A DNA stretch of 64,000 nt from Sphingomonas sp. S-NIH.Pt15_0812 (GTDB taxonomy: Bacteria; Pseudomonadota; Alphaproteobacteria; Sphingomonadales; Sphingomonadaceae): positions 1 to 64,000 of the forward strand of contig NZ_QLJH01000009.1 in the NCBI RefSeq assembly GCF_003951315.1, read 5' to 3'. How positions within the stretch are numbered: position 1 is the stretch's first letter; each line of letters starts with the position of its first letter. The translations under genes and the position numbers were made by a program. This document shows, piece after piece, positions 7,948 through 15,144 of this stretch. Under the pieces are notes generated by a model. It did no database searches and was not told the origin of the DNA. It was given only the letters and a program-made list of their open reading frames with translations.

Positions 7948-8652
7948 TTACGGTCCACTGGCTTCCATGGCTTCGGTTTGTTCCGACATTTGATGGTCAG
8001 ATTGGGTCGCAAGCTTGGCCCGATGCAGTGCCGTTACGCGTTTGACCTGCGCGATGCTGCAGCCGGCGAGGTCAGCTGTTTTGGCAATGCTCATGCCGGC
8101 TTCACGGAGACCGATAATCCGGCGGTGATGCGCCAGGTCGGGCTTGCGACCGGTATAGCGCCCTGCCCGCTTTGCAATCTCGATGCCCTCACGCTGCCGC
8201 TCTCGCCGGGTTTCATAGTCGTCACGCGCGGTCTGCAATGCAACCCGCAGCAACATGTCCTGTACAGCTTCGAGCACGATGCGCGCGACACCGGCGCTGT
8301 CAGCCACCAGATCCGACAAATCGACGATCCCCGGCACTGCCAGCCGCGCGCCCTTCCCTCGGATCGTTGCAACCAGCAGTTCCGCCTCAGGCAATGGCAA
8401 ACGGCTGATCCGGTCGATCTTCTCGGCAATGACAACCTCCCCGGGCTGGAGGTCTTCAACCATGCGCAGCAACTCAGGCCGGTCGGGCCGCGCCCCCGAC
8501 GCCTTTTCCCGGTACACCGCTGCTACATAGAAGCCGGCTGCCCGCGCTCCGGCCACGATCGACTCCTGCCGCGCCAGATCCTGTTCGTCGGTGCTGACCC
8601 GCAGGTACACGCGCGCCGCCCTCACCGCATTGCTGTTTTGCTGGTCCGTCAT
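7948..8652 (-). CDS. Small serine recombinase (resolvase/invertase family)
   Basis: A 234-residue site-specific recombinase. The catalytic serine is in RVYLRVSTDEQ (Ser20), followed by QESIVAGARAAGF, IAEKIDRISR and the helix GVARIVLEAVQDMLLRVALQTAR; the C-terminus carries an HTH (GMSIAKTADLAGCSIAQVKRV). Length and layout fit the resolvase/invertase type that resolves plasmid dimers or transposon cointegrates. Three palindromes lie directly upstream (8670-8765) and could be its crossover site. The gene is alone on its strand; its presence points to a plasmid or transposon origin for this part of the window. Confidence 0.9.
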   Translation of the reverse strand: MTDQQNSNAVRAARVYLRVSTDEQDLARQESIVAGARAAGFYVAAVYREKASGARPDRPELLRMVEDLQPGEVVIAEKIDRISRLPLPEAELLVATIRGKGARLAVPGIVDLSDLVADSAGVARIVLEAVQDMLLRVALQTARDDYETRRERQREGIEIAKRAGRYTGRKPDLAHHRRIIGLREAGMSIAKTADLAGCSIAQVKRVTALHRAKLATQSDHQMSEQTEAMEASGP

Positions 8653-8667
8653 CGTTCCTCGGCTAAA

Positions 8668-8767
8668 GGGGGTATACCCAAGATAGCTATGTCTCGCGGT
8701 TATGGCTACTAACCGGGAGTAGCCGTGCTGCGTAGCCTAGCCAAGCTAACCGGCTCATATGAGCCAT
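8668..8767. promoter_or_regulatory. Cluster of palindromes upstream of the resolvase (candidate res site)
   Basis: Three inverted repeats within 100 bases: GGGTATACCC (8670-8679), GGCTACT/AGTAGCC (8704-8710 and 8718-8724), and GGCTCATATGAGCC (8752-8765). Serine resolvases act at a res site of two or three palindromic subsites usually placed next to their own gene, so this is a plausible res region; the subsites do not share an obvious common half-site, which weakens the case. Confidence 0.4.
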
Positions 8768-8897
8768 TAGTCGCTCTCTGAACGTCGCATCTAGAATATC
8801 GTACTCAGACCGACACTTCGAATGTCATTCTGCAATGACACCAGATCGAGGTTGTGGTACCTTTTTCATTGCTGGGTCGTAATGAGGAATTGGCAAG

Positions 8898-9146
8898 GTG
8901 GAAGCGCAGCGGGTCAAGATAGTCGAAGGCGGAAAATTGGTCATACCAGCCGTCATGCGTCGAGAGCTTGGTATTGGCGCTGGGGATACCGTCATGGTTG
9001 ATATCGACAACGGCGAGCTGCGGGTACGATCCATATCGAAAGCATTGGAGCGTGCACGGGCTATCCTGCGTCGACATATCCCCGAAGGATCGAACTTGGC
9101 TGATGAGCTGATCATGGACCGGCGTGCAGAGGCTGAGTGTGAGTAA
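8898..9146 (+). CDS. vapB: VapB/AbrB-type antitoxin
   Basis: An 82-residue protein with the AbrB/SpoVT swapped-hairpin fold: AQRVKIVEGGKLVIPAVMRRELGIGAGDTVMVDIDNGELRVRS, then a C-terminal arm (RARAILRRHIPEGSNLADELIMDRRAEAE) that would neutralise the toxin. Start is a GTG with GAGGA nine bases upstream. Its stop codon overlaps the toxin start, the usual arrangement for a toxin-antitoxin pair in which the complex represses its own promoter. Confidence 0.88.
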   Translation: MEAQRVKIVEGGKLVIPAVMRRELGIGAGDTVMVDIDNGELRVRSISKALERARAILRRHIPEGSNLADELIMDRRAEAECE

Positions 9147-9528
9147 CAGGATCGTACTCGATGCATCAGCGCTCCTCTGCCTGCTCAATGATGAGCCCGG
9201 AGCCGATAGGGTCGCAGAGGTTTTAACCCGATCATTGATTGGTGCCACGAACCTCGCAGAGGTTGTGTCCAAGCTGCGCGAACGTGGCCTTTCGCTCGAT
9301 GAGGTCAAGGAAGCCCTGGGCGGACTGCATCTCGACGTCCGGCCGTTGACCCCCGGTCAGGCGATGCTGATCGGTGACCTGCGTCCCGCCACCCGGCCGC
9401 TCGGCCTATCGCTGGGAGATCGCGCTTGCCTGGCTCTGGCGATCGAACTCGATGCAGAAATCTATACGACCGATGCCGCTCTGACAAAGGCGGACGTTGC
9501 CATCACCGCGACAAATATACGTAGCTAG
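9139..9528 (+). CDS. vapC: VapC-type PIN-domain ribonuclease toxin
   Basis: A 129-residue PIN-domain protein expected to cleave RNA with Mg2+. The acidic residues of the active site are visible: the aspartate of IVLDASALL, the glutamate of TNLAEVVSKL, the first aspartate of LGDRACLALA and the aspartate of YTTDAALTK. Start is the GTG at 9139, which overlaps the antitoxin stop (8 bases) and has AGAGG upstream; the GTG at 9124 is less likely. Partner is the antitoxin immediately upstream. Confidence 0.88.
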   Translation: MSNRIVLDASALLCLLNDEPGADRVAEVLTRSLIGATNLAEVVSKLRERGLSLDEVKEALGGLHLDVRPLTPGQAMLIGDLRPATRPLGLSLGDRACLALAIELDAEIYTTDAALTKADVAITATNIRS

Positions 9529-9758
9529 CTGTCGGTATGGCAGAACTGCTACAGCGTATCGGCCCGTACCACACATCGATCTATCGTTGTATCGGCATGT
9601 GCATGTTTCCCAGGAGAGTGCCTGTTGGCGCAACAAACCCTTGCGCATGGCATGCGGGCATCCTTCGTTGCCAGATCGCGGCACCAATTGCTCGGCGCGA
9701 GGCAGAACAAGCGGTTCTCGGCAGGTAGGGCAGGGCGCCGCCAAACGCAGCCACTGAA

Positions 9759-9980
9759 TTAGCTGGACGTATCCCAATTTGCTTCGTCGGTTGCCGCTTC
9801 GGCAACTGTTTGAAGGTGCGTTGCGTACTTTTCGAACAGCGGCACGGTGAAGGTGACGATCACAGGGTCGGCTTCGGGCTCCTTGAATGTCAGGACGACA
9901 AACCGGGTACCCGTCTCATCGATCATGAGGCCGGTTTCCATAGCCCCAGGTCCACTGGGGGAGATCACAACCTCGGCCAT
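9759..9980 (-). CDS. Small hypothetical protein, 73 residues
   Basis: An acidic 73-residue protein with a regular beta-type pattern: TGLMIDETGTRFVVLTFKEP, DPVIVTFTVPLFEKYATHLQ. It has no membrane segment or recognised domain. The ribosome site is weak (GAAGG about eleven bases from ATG). Kept because composition is protein-like and it occupies otherwise empty DNA. Confidence 0.45.
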   Translation of the reverse strand: MAEVVISPSGPGAMETGLMIDETGTRFVVLTFKEPEADPVIVTFTVPLFEKYATHLQTVAEAATDEANWDTSS

Positions 9981-10620
9981 TGGTCTGTTCGCCTTCTATC
10001 TATCGCTTCGGGGAAGGGCTCAACGTACGGCGGTCACTTTCGGCGTATGACGATCGGAAACGTGATTGTCGATCGCCTCAAAAATACCGAAATTGCTGAT
10101 CAGGCCGGTTTATCGTTGATCCGATCCACCAAATGCCGGGACTGAACACCGAGACGCGGCCACCGGAACCGCGTCGGTCCTTTCAAGGTTAGAACGAGCG
10201 GAAGCGAGGAAGTCGGCATGATCGCATGCCTGCCTCCCCAAAGCGAATATAAGAATGGTCGAAGTCGGCCGGCATATTGCCCTTATGGATCCAGGTGTGA
10301 CCCGTAAACGGGCATTCACGCCCCTTTTCCACCCCCGCTCAGGCGTCCGTTCACCTCCGCTTCTATGCTCCACTTGATGCATCCGAGGCGGCGGGAAGTC
10401 TCGCGATCGGGCCAAAGGCCGAACATCGGTCGCTAGAAAAGCCCAGCGAAAAGACGTGATTTTAATATCCATACACAGTGGATTTAATGTCTAATTCTAC
10501 CAGATACGCGGTAGTGGGCACACACCCGGAGGCAAGTGGCTGTAACGCCACGACACGACCTCTGAAGGCCCTCCGCCCTGTTGCCGTCGCGACGATCCGG
10601 GTTTTTATCGAGCCGTTACT
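9981..10620. other. Region without a convincing gene
   Basis: About 640 bases in which open frames on both strands have poor, arginine-rich or mixed composition and no family resemblance. It contains a hairpin GACGCGG/CCGCGTC near 10155-10177 on either strand. It probably represents decayed DNA between mobile-element remnants. Confidence 0.4.
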
Positions 10621-10788
10621 GGAATGAGGGGCCTTCGGCCCGTTATTCAGCTCCTCAACAGTTACCCGCTTCCGCTACTTCGCGACCGTCTTCGGGTTGA
10701 TCCCCAGTTCACGGCTTAGCATCGCGAGCGAAGCTTGCGATCGCTGTATCGCTGCTCGGACGGCGTACCTGTCCCGCACGGCTTCCAT
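10621..10788 (-). pseudogene. IS481-type transposase, N-terminal remnant with internal stop
   Basis: Starting at ATG 10788 the minus strand encodes MEAVRDRYAVRAAIQRSQAS and LAMLSRELGINPKTVAK, the HTH that opens IS481-family transposases. The next codon is TAG (10675-10677) where the family has the Trp of AKWRKR, and the reading continues past it as RKRVTVEELNNGPKAPHS, matching the family up to about 10621, after which the similarity ends. The rest of the transposase, including the DDE catalytic part, is missing. A decayed insertion. Confidence 0.75.
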
Positions 10789-10964
10789 TCCAACGAAAGG
10801 ATCGCACTATCAAACCGTGGGATCAAACACCTAGGAAGGAACCATGTGCCCGGCATTAACGTCGCCAACGCAGAGACGCGTACCAGAAACGACGAACCAG
10901 CAAGCCCCAGCTCACGTGATGCGTGTGTTACACGCCACGGCTTACCGCGTAATCTAGCCCAGGT

Positions 10965-11297
10965 CTATTTTTCAATTAGTTCCAGCGACCGCTCATGATA
11001 AAAATTCATGCGATCAAAGGCGTCATCTGAAAGCCTAATTTTGTCACCGTCCGTTTCAGCCATGCCTTCGTTAGTCAAATGCTTGATCCAGCGATCTCCG
11101 ATTGATTTATTTTTTGACGTCAAGTTGACAATATTGTCAATGTACATAATTTGACATCTCAGGCCGGCAATGTACATGTGAAGCATCATGTCCCAAGCAT
11201 ACTCATCGAATATATCTGCTGGAAAGTGACCGTAACGCAATGCCCGCAATGCAACCTGTGTTTTGGCCAAATCAAGGGTATCATTGAATGCAGCCAT
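10965..11297 (-). CDS. Small winged-helix (MarR-like) protein C
   Basis: A 110-residue protein of the same short winged-helix family as those at 4597 and 5185: FDEYAWDMMLHMYIAG then SIGDRWIKHLTNEGMAE and IRLSDDAFDRM. The ribosome site TAGGAG lies seven bases before the ATG. The local DNA is richer in A+T than its neighbours, suggesting recent transfer. A divergent partner on the plus strand (11393) resembles the small protein at 5544. DNA-binding role inferred from the fold only. Confidence 0.62.
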   Translation of the reverse strand: MAAFNDTLDLAKTQVALRALRYGHFPADIFDEYAWDMMLHMYIAGLRCQIMYIDNIVNLTSKNKSIGDRWIKHLTNEGMAETDGDKIRLSDDAFDRMNFYHERSLELIEK

Positions 11298-11392
11298 AGC
11301 CAGCTCCTAGCAAGCGGAGCGGTGGTCACTACGCAATGGACGTGATACCAGCATTATGTTGGCTGCCTACCCCTCGCCAGCTTGGTGCTAAA

Positions 11393-11535
11393 ATGCCTGA
11401 TAGCAAAAACCTAGAGCGTCTCCTCGGTATGGTGCGGGATGCGCTAGCTGAGGCGGATCGACAGAACAACACGCTGGTCGCGCGCTGCTGGCGGAATGTG
11501 AGGAAGCGCTCCGTCGAAGCCGCCTCGATCCTTAA
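11393..11535 (+). pseudogene. Small helical protein, paralogue of 5544, with probable 2-base frameshift
   Basis: The reading frame from ATG 11393 gives MPDSKNLERLLGMVRDALAE then ADRQNNTLVA, like the protein at 5544. After LVA the annotated frame turns into an arginine-rich tail (to 11548), while removing two bases of the CGCGCG run near 11480 restores ALLAECEEALRRSRLDP and a stop at 11533-11535, which looks like the natural end. This suggests a two-base insertion that shifts the frame, although a sequence error cannot be excluded. Confidence 0.45.
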
Positions 11536-11838
11536 ACGGCCTGCATAAACGGGCTTGCTAATGCCGCTGCTAACGAACGATCCCTCGAGGACCAGAGTGG
11601 CTCGCGCTTGCCCCGCATCCTGAGGCTGAGACGCCCGCCCTGGAACTCGGCGACGGAGTGCCGAGATTGACCGCACCTGCCGCTCCGACCTAGTCAACTA
11701 TCGGATACCCTTGGTCAGGCGGGCGTCGCTGCTGATCCTTCGCAGGTCTCTATCGGTCACCATCTTCTCCAGCACCCTCAGCGCCTTGCGACTGTCCACG
11801 CCAAATCCTTCGATCGTCGATTGCTAGGGTCCAGACCC

Positions 11839-11861
11839 AATTATCCGATAAGCGGATAATT
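11839..11861. repeat. 23-bp perfect inverted repeat
   Basis: AATTATCCG (11839-11847) and CGGATAATT (11853-11861) around ATAAG. It sits in a gene-poor stretch (11549-11891) downstream of a small gene of unknown function and next to mobile-element remnants. It could be a recombination subsite or an operator; nothing in the window decides. Confidence 0.5.
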
Positions 11862-11891
11862 GTCAGTGACGACGAGGCATAGCGTAGGATT

Positions 11892-12089
11892 TTACGGCTT
11901 TTTGGGACGCTTCCCCGCTGGTTCCTCGTTGCAGAAGAAGGCGACATAACAGTCATAAGCGTTAATTTCGTCGTCGAGCCAGCAGTGGATGACCACCCCG
12001 TATTCCGGGCCACCTTGCTCAAGACCGCCATACCGAACAAGAGTTCCAGGCAGCAAATATGGGCCTGACGTGGCTTTATCTTCGGTCAT
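11892..12089 (-). CDS. Small hypothetical protein, possibly C-terminally cut
   Basis: A 65-residue protein, LLPGTLVRYGGLEQGGPEYG then VVIHCWLDDEINAYDCYVAFF, resembling a group of uncharacterised alphaproteobacterial proteins with the pattern GVVVHCWxDxEIxxxDCYVAFFG, which as I recall them continue further. Here the sequence ends soon after in GKRPKKP, so the C-terminus may have been lost. ATG has GAAGG seven bases upstream. Function unknown. Confidence 0.5.
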   Translation of the reverse strand: MTEDKATSGPYLLPGTLVRYGGLEQGGPEYGVVIHCWLDDEINAYDCYVAFFCNEEPAGKRPKKP

Positions 12090-12114
12090 GATCTACCTTC
12101 ACTTTTCAACGCCG

Positions 12115-12546
12115 TCATAGCCAGAACGCGACTGCGGTAGCGAGGGCCACACCGCAGAGGAAGTTGGCAGCGAGCTTGTCATAGCCGGTGGCGACACGGC
12201 GGAAGTCCTTGAGGCGGCAGAAGGCGTTCTCGATGAGGTGGCGGCCGGCGTAGCGGTTTTTGTCGTAGCGGATGGCGCGCTTGGGGTTGCGCCGGCCCGG
12301 GATGACCGGGACGGCGCCGGCATCGCGGGCCAAACGAAGGAGCCGGTCGGCGTCGTAGCCTTTGTCAGCAAGGAGGTAGAGCATGCGACCGGCCCGTTCG
12401 AGAAGCGCAGGCGCTGATTTCACATCGCTGACATTGCCGGCCGTCAGCATCAGCGCCTGGTCGCGCGCGTGACCTTCGATGTATGCCATGCTCACAGCAT
12501 ACGCCGATCCGCGATCAGGCGGAATCGCAGACGTGCCTTTTCGCAC
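12115..12546 (-). pseudogene. IS5-family transposase, C-terminal remnant
   Basis: The frame encodes the C-terminal half of an IS5-type DDE transposase: ALMLTAGNVSDVKSAPALLE, LLADKGYDADRLLRLARDAG, then VIPGRRNPKRAIRYDKNRYA, GRHLIENAFCRLKDFRRVAT and YDKLAANFLCGVALATAVAF. The DKGYD aspartate and the ENAFCRLKDFRRVATxYDK block with the catalytic Glu are present, while the N-terminal half with the first Asp is missing; the leader before about residue 20 is not family-like. The broken end lies near 12500, close to the LysR gene. Inactive remnant. Confidence 0.85.
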
Positions 12547-12607
12547 GGTCTGGAACGGCCAGCGAGACGGTGCGGGCGTTCTCGGAATCGATCGAATATT
12601 GGGAAAC

Positions 12608-13480
12608 CTATCGCGAGGCGATCACGTTCAGCAAAGCGTCCGCAGCTTTCGTGCGGTAGCGCTCCTTGTGTCGTAATCCGAAGAAGGGGCGAGGCTCGAA
12701 CGCGGTCGGGGCGACGTGCAGCGTACCTGCCTCAATGGCCGGTCCCACCGCCAGCGCCGACAGGACGGCGACGCCCGCCCCCGCCTCCACAGCCGTCCGG
12801 ACGCTCTCGTTAGAGGGCATTGTCAGTGCCACGTCGAGCGTGGTCGGATCGACACCCAAGCGGCGCAGGTGGCGGTCGAACGTCGAGCGCGTGCCGGACC
12901 CCGATTCGCGCAGCACCCAGCGCGCCTGACGCAGCCAATCGGCGTCGATCGGCGCATTCCCGAACGGGCTGGCTCCGACCAGTAGCAACCGATCCTCGCC
13001 GATCGGCCAGTGCGCCAGCGCCGGATCGTCGATCTGCCCCTCGACGATGCCCAGGTCCGCCTCACCGTCATGGACGCGGGCGGCTGCCTGCTCGCTGTTG
13101 CCGATCGCAAGGTCGATATCGATCGCCGGGTGACGCGCGTGGAAGGTCGCGAGGAAGGGCGGCAGCCAATAAGCGGCGATGGTCTGGCTGGCGACGACCC
13201 GGAGCGTGCCGCGCTCCAGCCCGCCCAGTTCACGCAGCACCGTCTCGGCCGCTTCCGCCCGCGCCAGAACGCCGCGCGCTTCTGCCAGGAACATTCGCCC
13301 GGCCTCGGTCAGCATGATACCGCGCCCGACGCGGTGGAACAGCTTGATCGCATGCCGTTCCTCCAGTGCGGCAATGGCCGCTGAGGCCGCTGACTGGGTG
13401 ACGTTTAGGGCGCGGGCAGCCGCCGTCATATGCTGGCGCTCGGCCACGGCGACAAAGGTGCGAAGCTGCTCCAGCGTCAT
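12608..13480 (-). CDS. LysR-family regulator (YeiE-like), divergent from a YeiH-type exporter
   Basis: A 290-residue LysR-type regulator. The N-terminal HTH is MTLEQLRTFVAVAERQHMTA then AARALNVTQSAASAAIAALE; the effector-binding domain begins with LRVVASQTIAAYWLPPFL. It faces the YeiH-type gene across 110 bases, an arrangement seen in enterobacteria for yeiE and yeiH, so it probably controls that gene and the DUF305-propeller pair after it. Effector likely a sulfur-containing or related metabolite if the analogy holds. The dyad GCGATCGATC...GATCGATCGGTGATCGC in the intergenic DNA may be its binding site. Confidence 0.88.
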   Translation of the reverse strand: MTLEQLRTFVAVAERQHMTAAARALNVTQSAASAAIAALEERHAIKLFHRVGRGIMLTEAGRMFLAEARGVLARAEAAETVLRELGGLERGTLRVVASQTIAAYWLPPFLATFHARHPAIDIDLAIGNSEQAAARVHDGEADLGIVEGQIDDPALAHWPIGEDRLLLVGASPFGNAPIDADWLRQARWVLRESGSGTRSTFDRHLRRLGVDPTTLDVALTMPSNESVRTAVEAGAGVAVLSALAVGPAIEAGTLHVAPTAFEPRPFFGLRHKERYRTKAADALLNVIASR

Positions 13481-13590
13481 TGAGCGTTGCTACCGCGATC
13501 GATCAAATTTGGCGATCGGAATCACAATATACATGCGTTGGATCGATCGGTGATCGCGGCATAGATGATGCGGCGGAAGGAACATCCCCC
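13481..13590. promoter_or_regulatory. Divergent LysR/exporter control region
   Basis: Between the LysR ATG and the exporter GTG lies an interrupted dyad: CGCGATCGATC at about 13495-13505 and GATCGATCGGTGATCGCG at about 13541-13558, separated by an AT-rich stretch (AATCACAATATACATGC). This spacing suits a LysR tetramer that bends DNA between two sites. Confidence 0.45.
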
Positions 13591-14679
13591 GTGACCACCG
13601 TTGCCCGACCCACTGCTGTAGCCATCGGCCGGTCTGACCGACTGCTCGCCCTTTTGCCGGGTATCGGTCTGTGCCTGGCCGTGACCGGCGCCGCCTATGC
13701 GCTGGAAGCCGGCGAGCGCGCCATCGCGGGCAAGGCGTGGCTGGAGGCGCTGGTGCTCGCCATCCTGATCGGCACCGCGATCCGCAGCTTGTGGACGCCC
13801 AGTGACAGATGGCACGACGGCATCGCGTTTAGCGCCAAATATCTGCTGGAGGTCGCGGTCGTCCTGCTCGGGGCCTCGGTCAGCGCCGCCACCATCCTGG
13901 CCGCTGGCGTACCCCTGCTTGTCGGCATCGCCGGCGTGGTGGCCAGCGCGATCCTGCTCAGCTTCGGCATCGGTCGCCTGCTCGGCCTGCCGACGCGCAT
14001 GGCGCTGCTGATCGCATGCGGCAATTCGATCTGTGGCAACTCGGCCATCGCCGCGGTGGCACCGGTGATCGAGGCTGACAGCGATGACGTCGCCGCTTCC
14101 ATCGCTTTCACCGCCGTGCTGGGTGTCGTCGTGGTGCTGGGGCTGCCGCTGCTCGGGATCGCGCTCGGCATGAGCGGCATCGCCTTCGGGGCGCTGGCCG
14201 GACTGACCGTGTACGCGGTGCCGCAGGTGATTGCGGCCGCCTCGCCACTGGGCGCTGCGGCTGTGCAGATGGGGACGCTGGTCAAGCTCGTCCGCGTGCT
14301 GATGCTGGGGCCGGTCTGCCTCGTCCTGTCGCTGATCGCACCGCGCCTTGCCCCGCAGGAACCGCCCGCGGGAGAGTTTGTGGCAGGCACCGCAGCGCCA
14401 AGGAAGTTCGACCTCGCCCATCTGGTCCCGTGGTTCATCGTCGGTTTTCTCGTGATGGTCGCCTGCCGGTCGTTCGGGCTGGTGCCGACCGCCGCGATTC
14501 CGCCGATCGGCCGCATCGCCACCTTGCTGACTGTGGTGTCGATGGCAGCGCTGGGACTTGGCGTGGACGTTCGCACTGTCGCCAAGGCAGGCGGCAAGGT
14601 GACGACTGCCGTGGTGCTGTCGCTGCTCGGCCTGGGCGCGATCAGCGTGTCCCTGCTGGCGCTGTTGCACATCGCCTGA
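13591..14679 (+). CDS. YeiH-type putative sulfate exporter family membrane protein
   Basis: An integral membrane protein of 362 residues with about ten hydrophobic helices, of the YeiH/UPF0324 family that is annotated as putative sulfate exporter. Family strings include LVLAILIGTAIRS, FSAKYLLEVAVVLLGASVS, the very typical LIACGNSICGNSAIAAVAPVI, and KLVRVLMLGPVCLVLSL. The start is GTG 13591, with GAAGGA nine bases upstream, rather than the upstream GTG at 13480, which lies in the control region. It is followed after 96 bases by the DUF305-propeller pair on the same strand. The real substrate of the family is not established; sulfur oxyanion transport is a family-level guess. Confidence 0.85.
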   Translation: MTTVARPTAVAIGRSDRLLALLPGIGLCLAVTGAAYALEAGERAIAGKAWLEALVLAILIGTAIRSLWTPSDRWHDGIAFSAKYLLEVAVVLLGASVSAATILAAGVPLLVGIAGVVASAILLSFGIGRLLGLPTRMALLIACGNSICGNSAIAAVAPVIEADSDDVAASIAFTAVLGVVVVLGLPLLGIALGMSGIAFGALAGLTVYAVPQVIAAASPLGAAAVQMGTLVKLVRVLMLGPVCLVLSLIAPRLAPQEPPAGEFVAGTAAPRKFDLAHLVPWFIVGFLVMVACRSFGLVPTAAIPPIGRIATLLTVVSMAALGLGVDVRTVAKAGGKVTTAVVLSLLGLGAISVSLLALLHIA

Positions 14680-14775
14680 CGGCCAATCGCGGCCGAAGCG
14701 GATCGAATACCATGGGTTTATGTTGAGCCGGATGCGTGGATCCGCCGTGTCCGACCGAATGGAGTTGCCGATATC

Positions 14776-15144
14776 GTGAGAATCCCGCTCAAGACAGCGC
14801 TCGCCGCTGCCGCTCTGTTCAGCGGGGCGGCGCTGGCCCAGACCAGCGACTTCGCCACCGCGATGGCCGGCGCAATGCAGCGCATGCATCAGGCGATGGC
14901 AGTTCCATCGACTGGCGATCCCGACCGCGACTTTGCCGCGATGATGATCCCGCACCATCAGGGCGCCATCGACATGGCCGAGGCGGAACTCCGCTTCGGC
15001 AAGGACGAGCGGCTGCGCCGCCTGGCGCAGGGAATCATCGTCGAACAGCGGCAGGAGATCGCCGTGATGCAGGCCATTCTAAACGAGAAGGGCGGCGCTC
15101 CCGCTGCGCCTCAATACCACCACCCGGAAGGAACCCATCGGTGA
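14776..15144 (+). CDS. DUF305 secreted protein, copy A
   Basis: A 122-residue exported protein: signal peptide MRIPLKTALAAAALFSGAALAQ, then the DUF305 core DRDFAAMMIPHHQGAIDMAEAELRFGKDERLRRLA and QGIIVEQRQEIAVM. The His-rich MMIPHHQGAIDMA signature (His60, His61) is metal-binding in ferritin-like DUF305 proteins, several of which are associated with copper or silver tolerance. The C-terminus ends in HHPEGTHR, adding further histidines. Starts at GTG, with GGAG eleven bases upstream. Its stop overlaps the propeller start by four bases (GTGA). A paralogue with the same neighbour lies at 54511. Confidence 0.88.
   Translation: MRIPLKTALAAAALFSGAALAQTSDFATAMAGAMQRMHQAMAVPSTGDPDRDFAAMMIPHHQGAIDMAEAELRFGKDERLRRLAQGIIVEQRQEIAVMQAILNEKGGAPAAPQYHHPEGTHR

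Noticed and set aside
9406..9777. Frame with several Cys residues on the minus strand
   Set aside because: Begins at TTG, overlaps the vapC gene, and the cysteines do not form a known motif.
10735..10998. 87-codon frame on the plus strand
   Set aside because: Poor composition; overlaps the transposase remnant and the winged-helix gene in reverse.
13522..14958. Long open frame on the minus strand opposite the YeiH gene
   Set aside because: Composition is Gln/His/Arg-rich and it is antisense to a clear membrane protein; shadow of high-GC codon bias.
14736..15140. N-terminal extension of propeller A through the DUF305 gene
   Set aside because: The extension reads an Arg-rich non-protein frame through the DUF305 gene; the signal peptide begins at the GTG at 15141.
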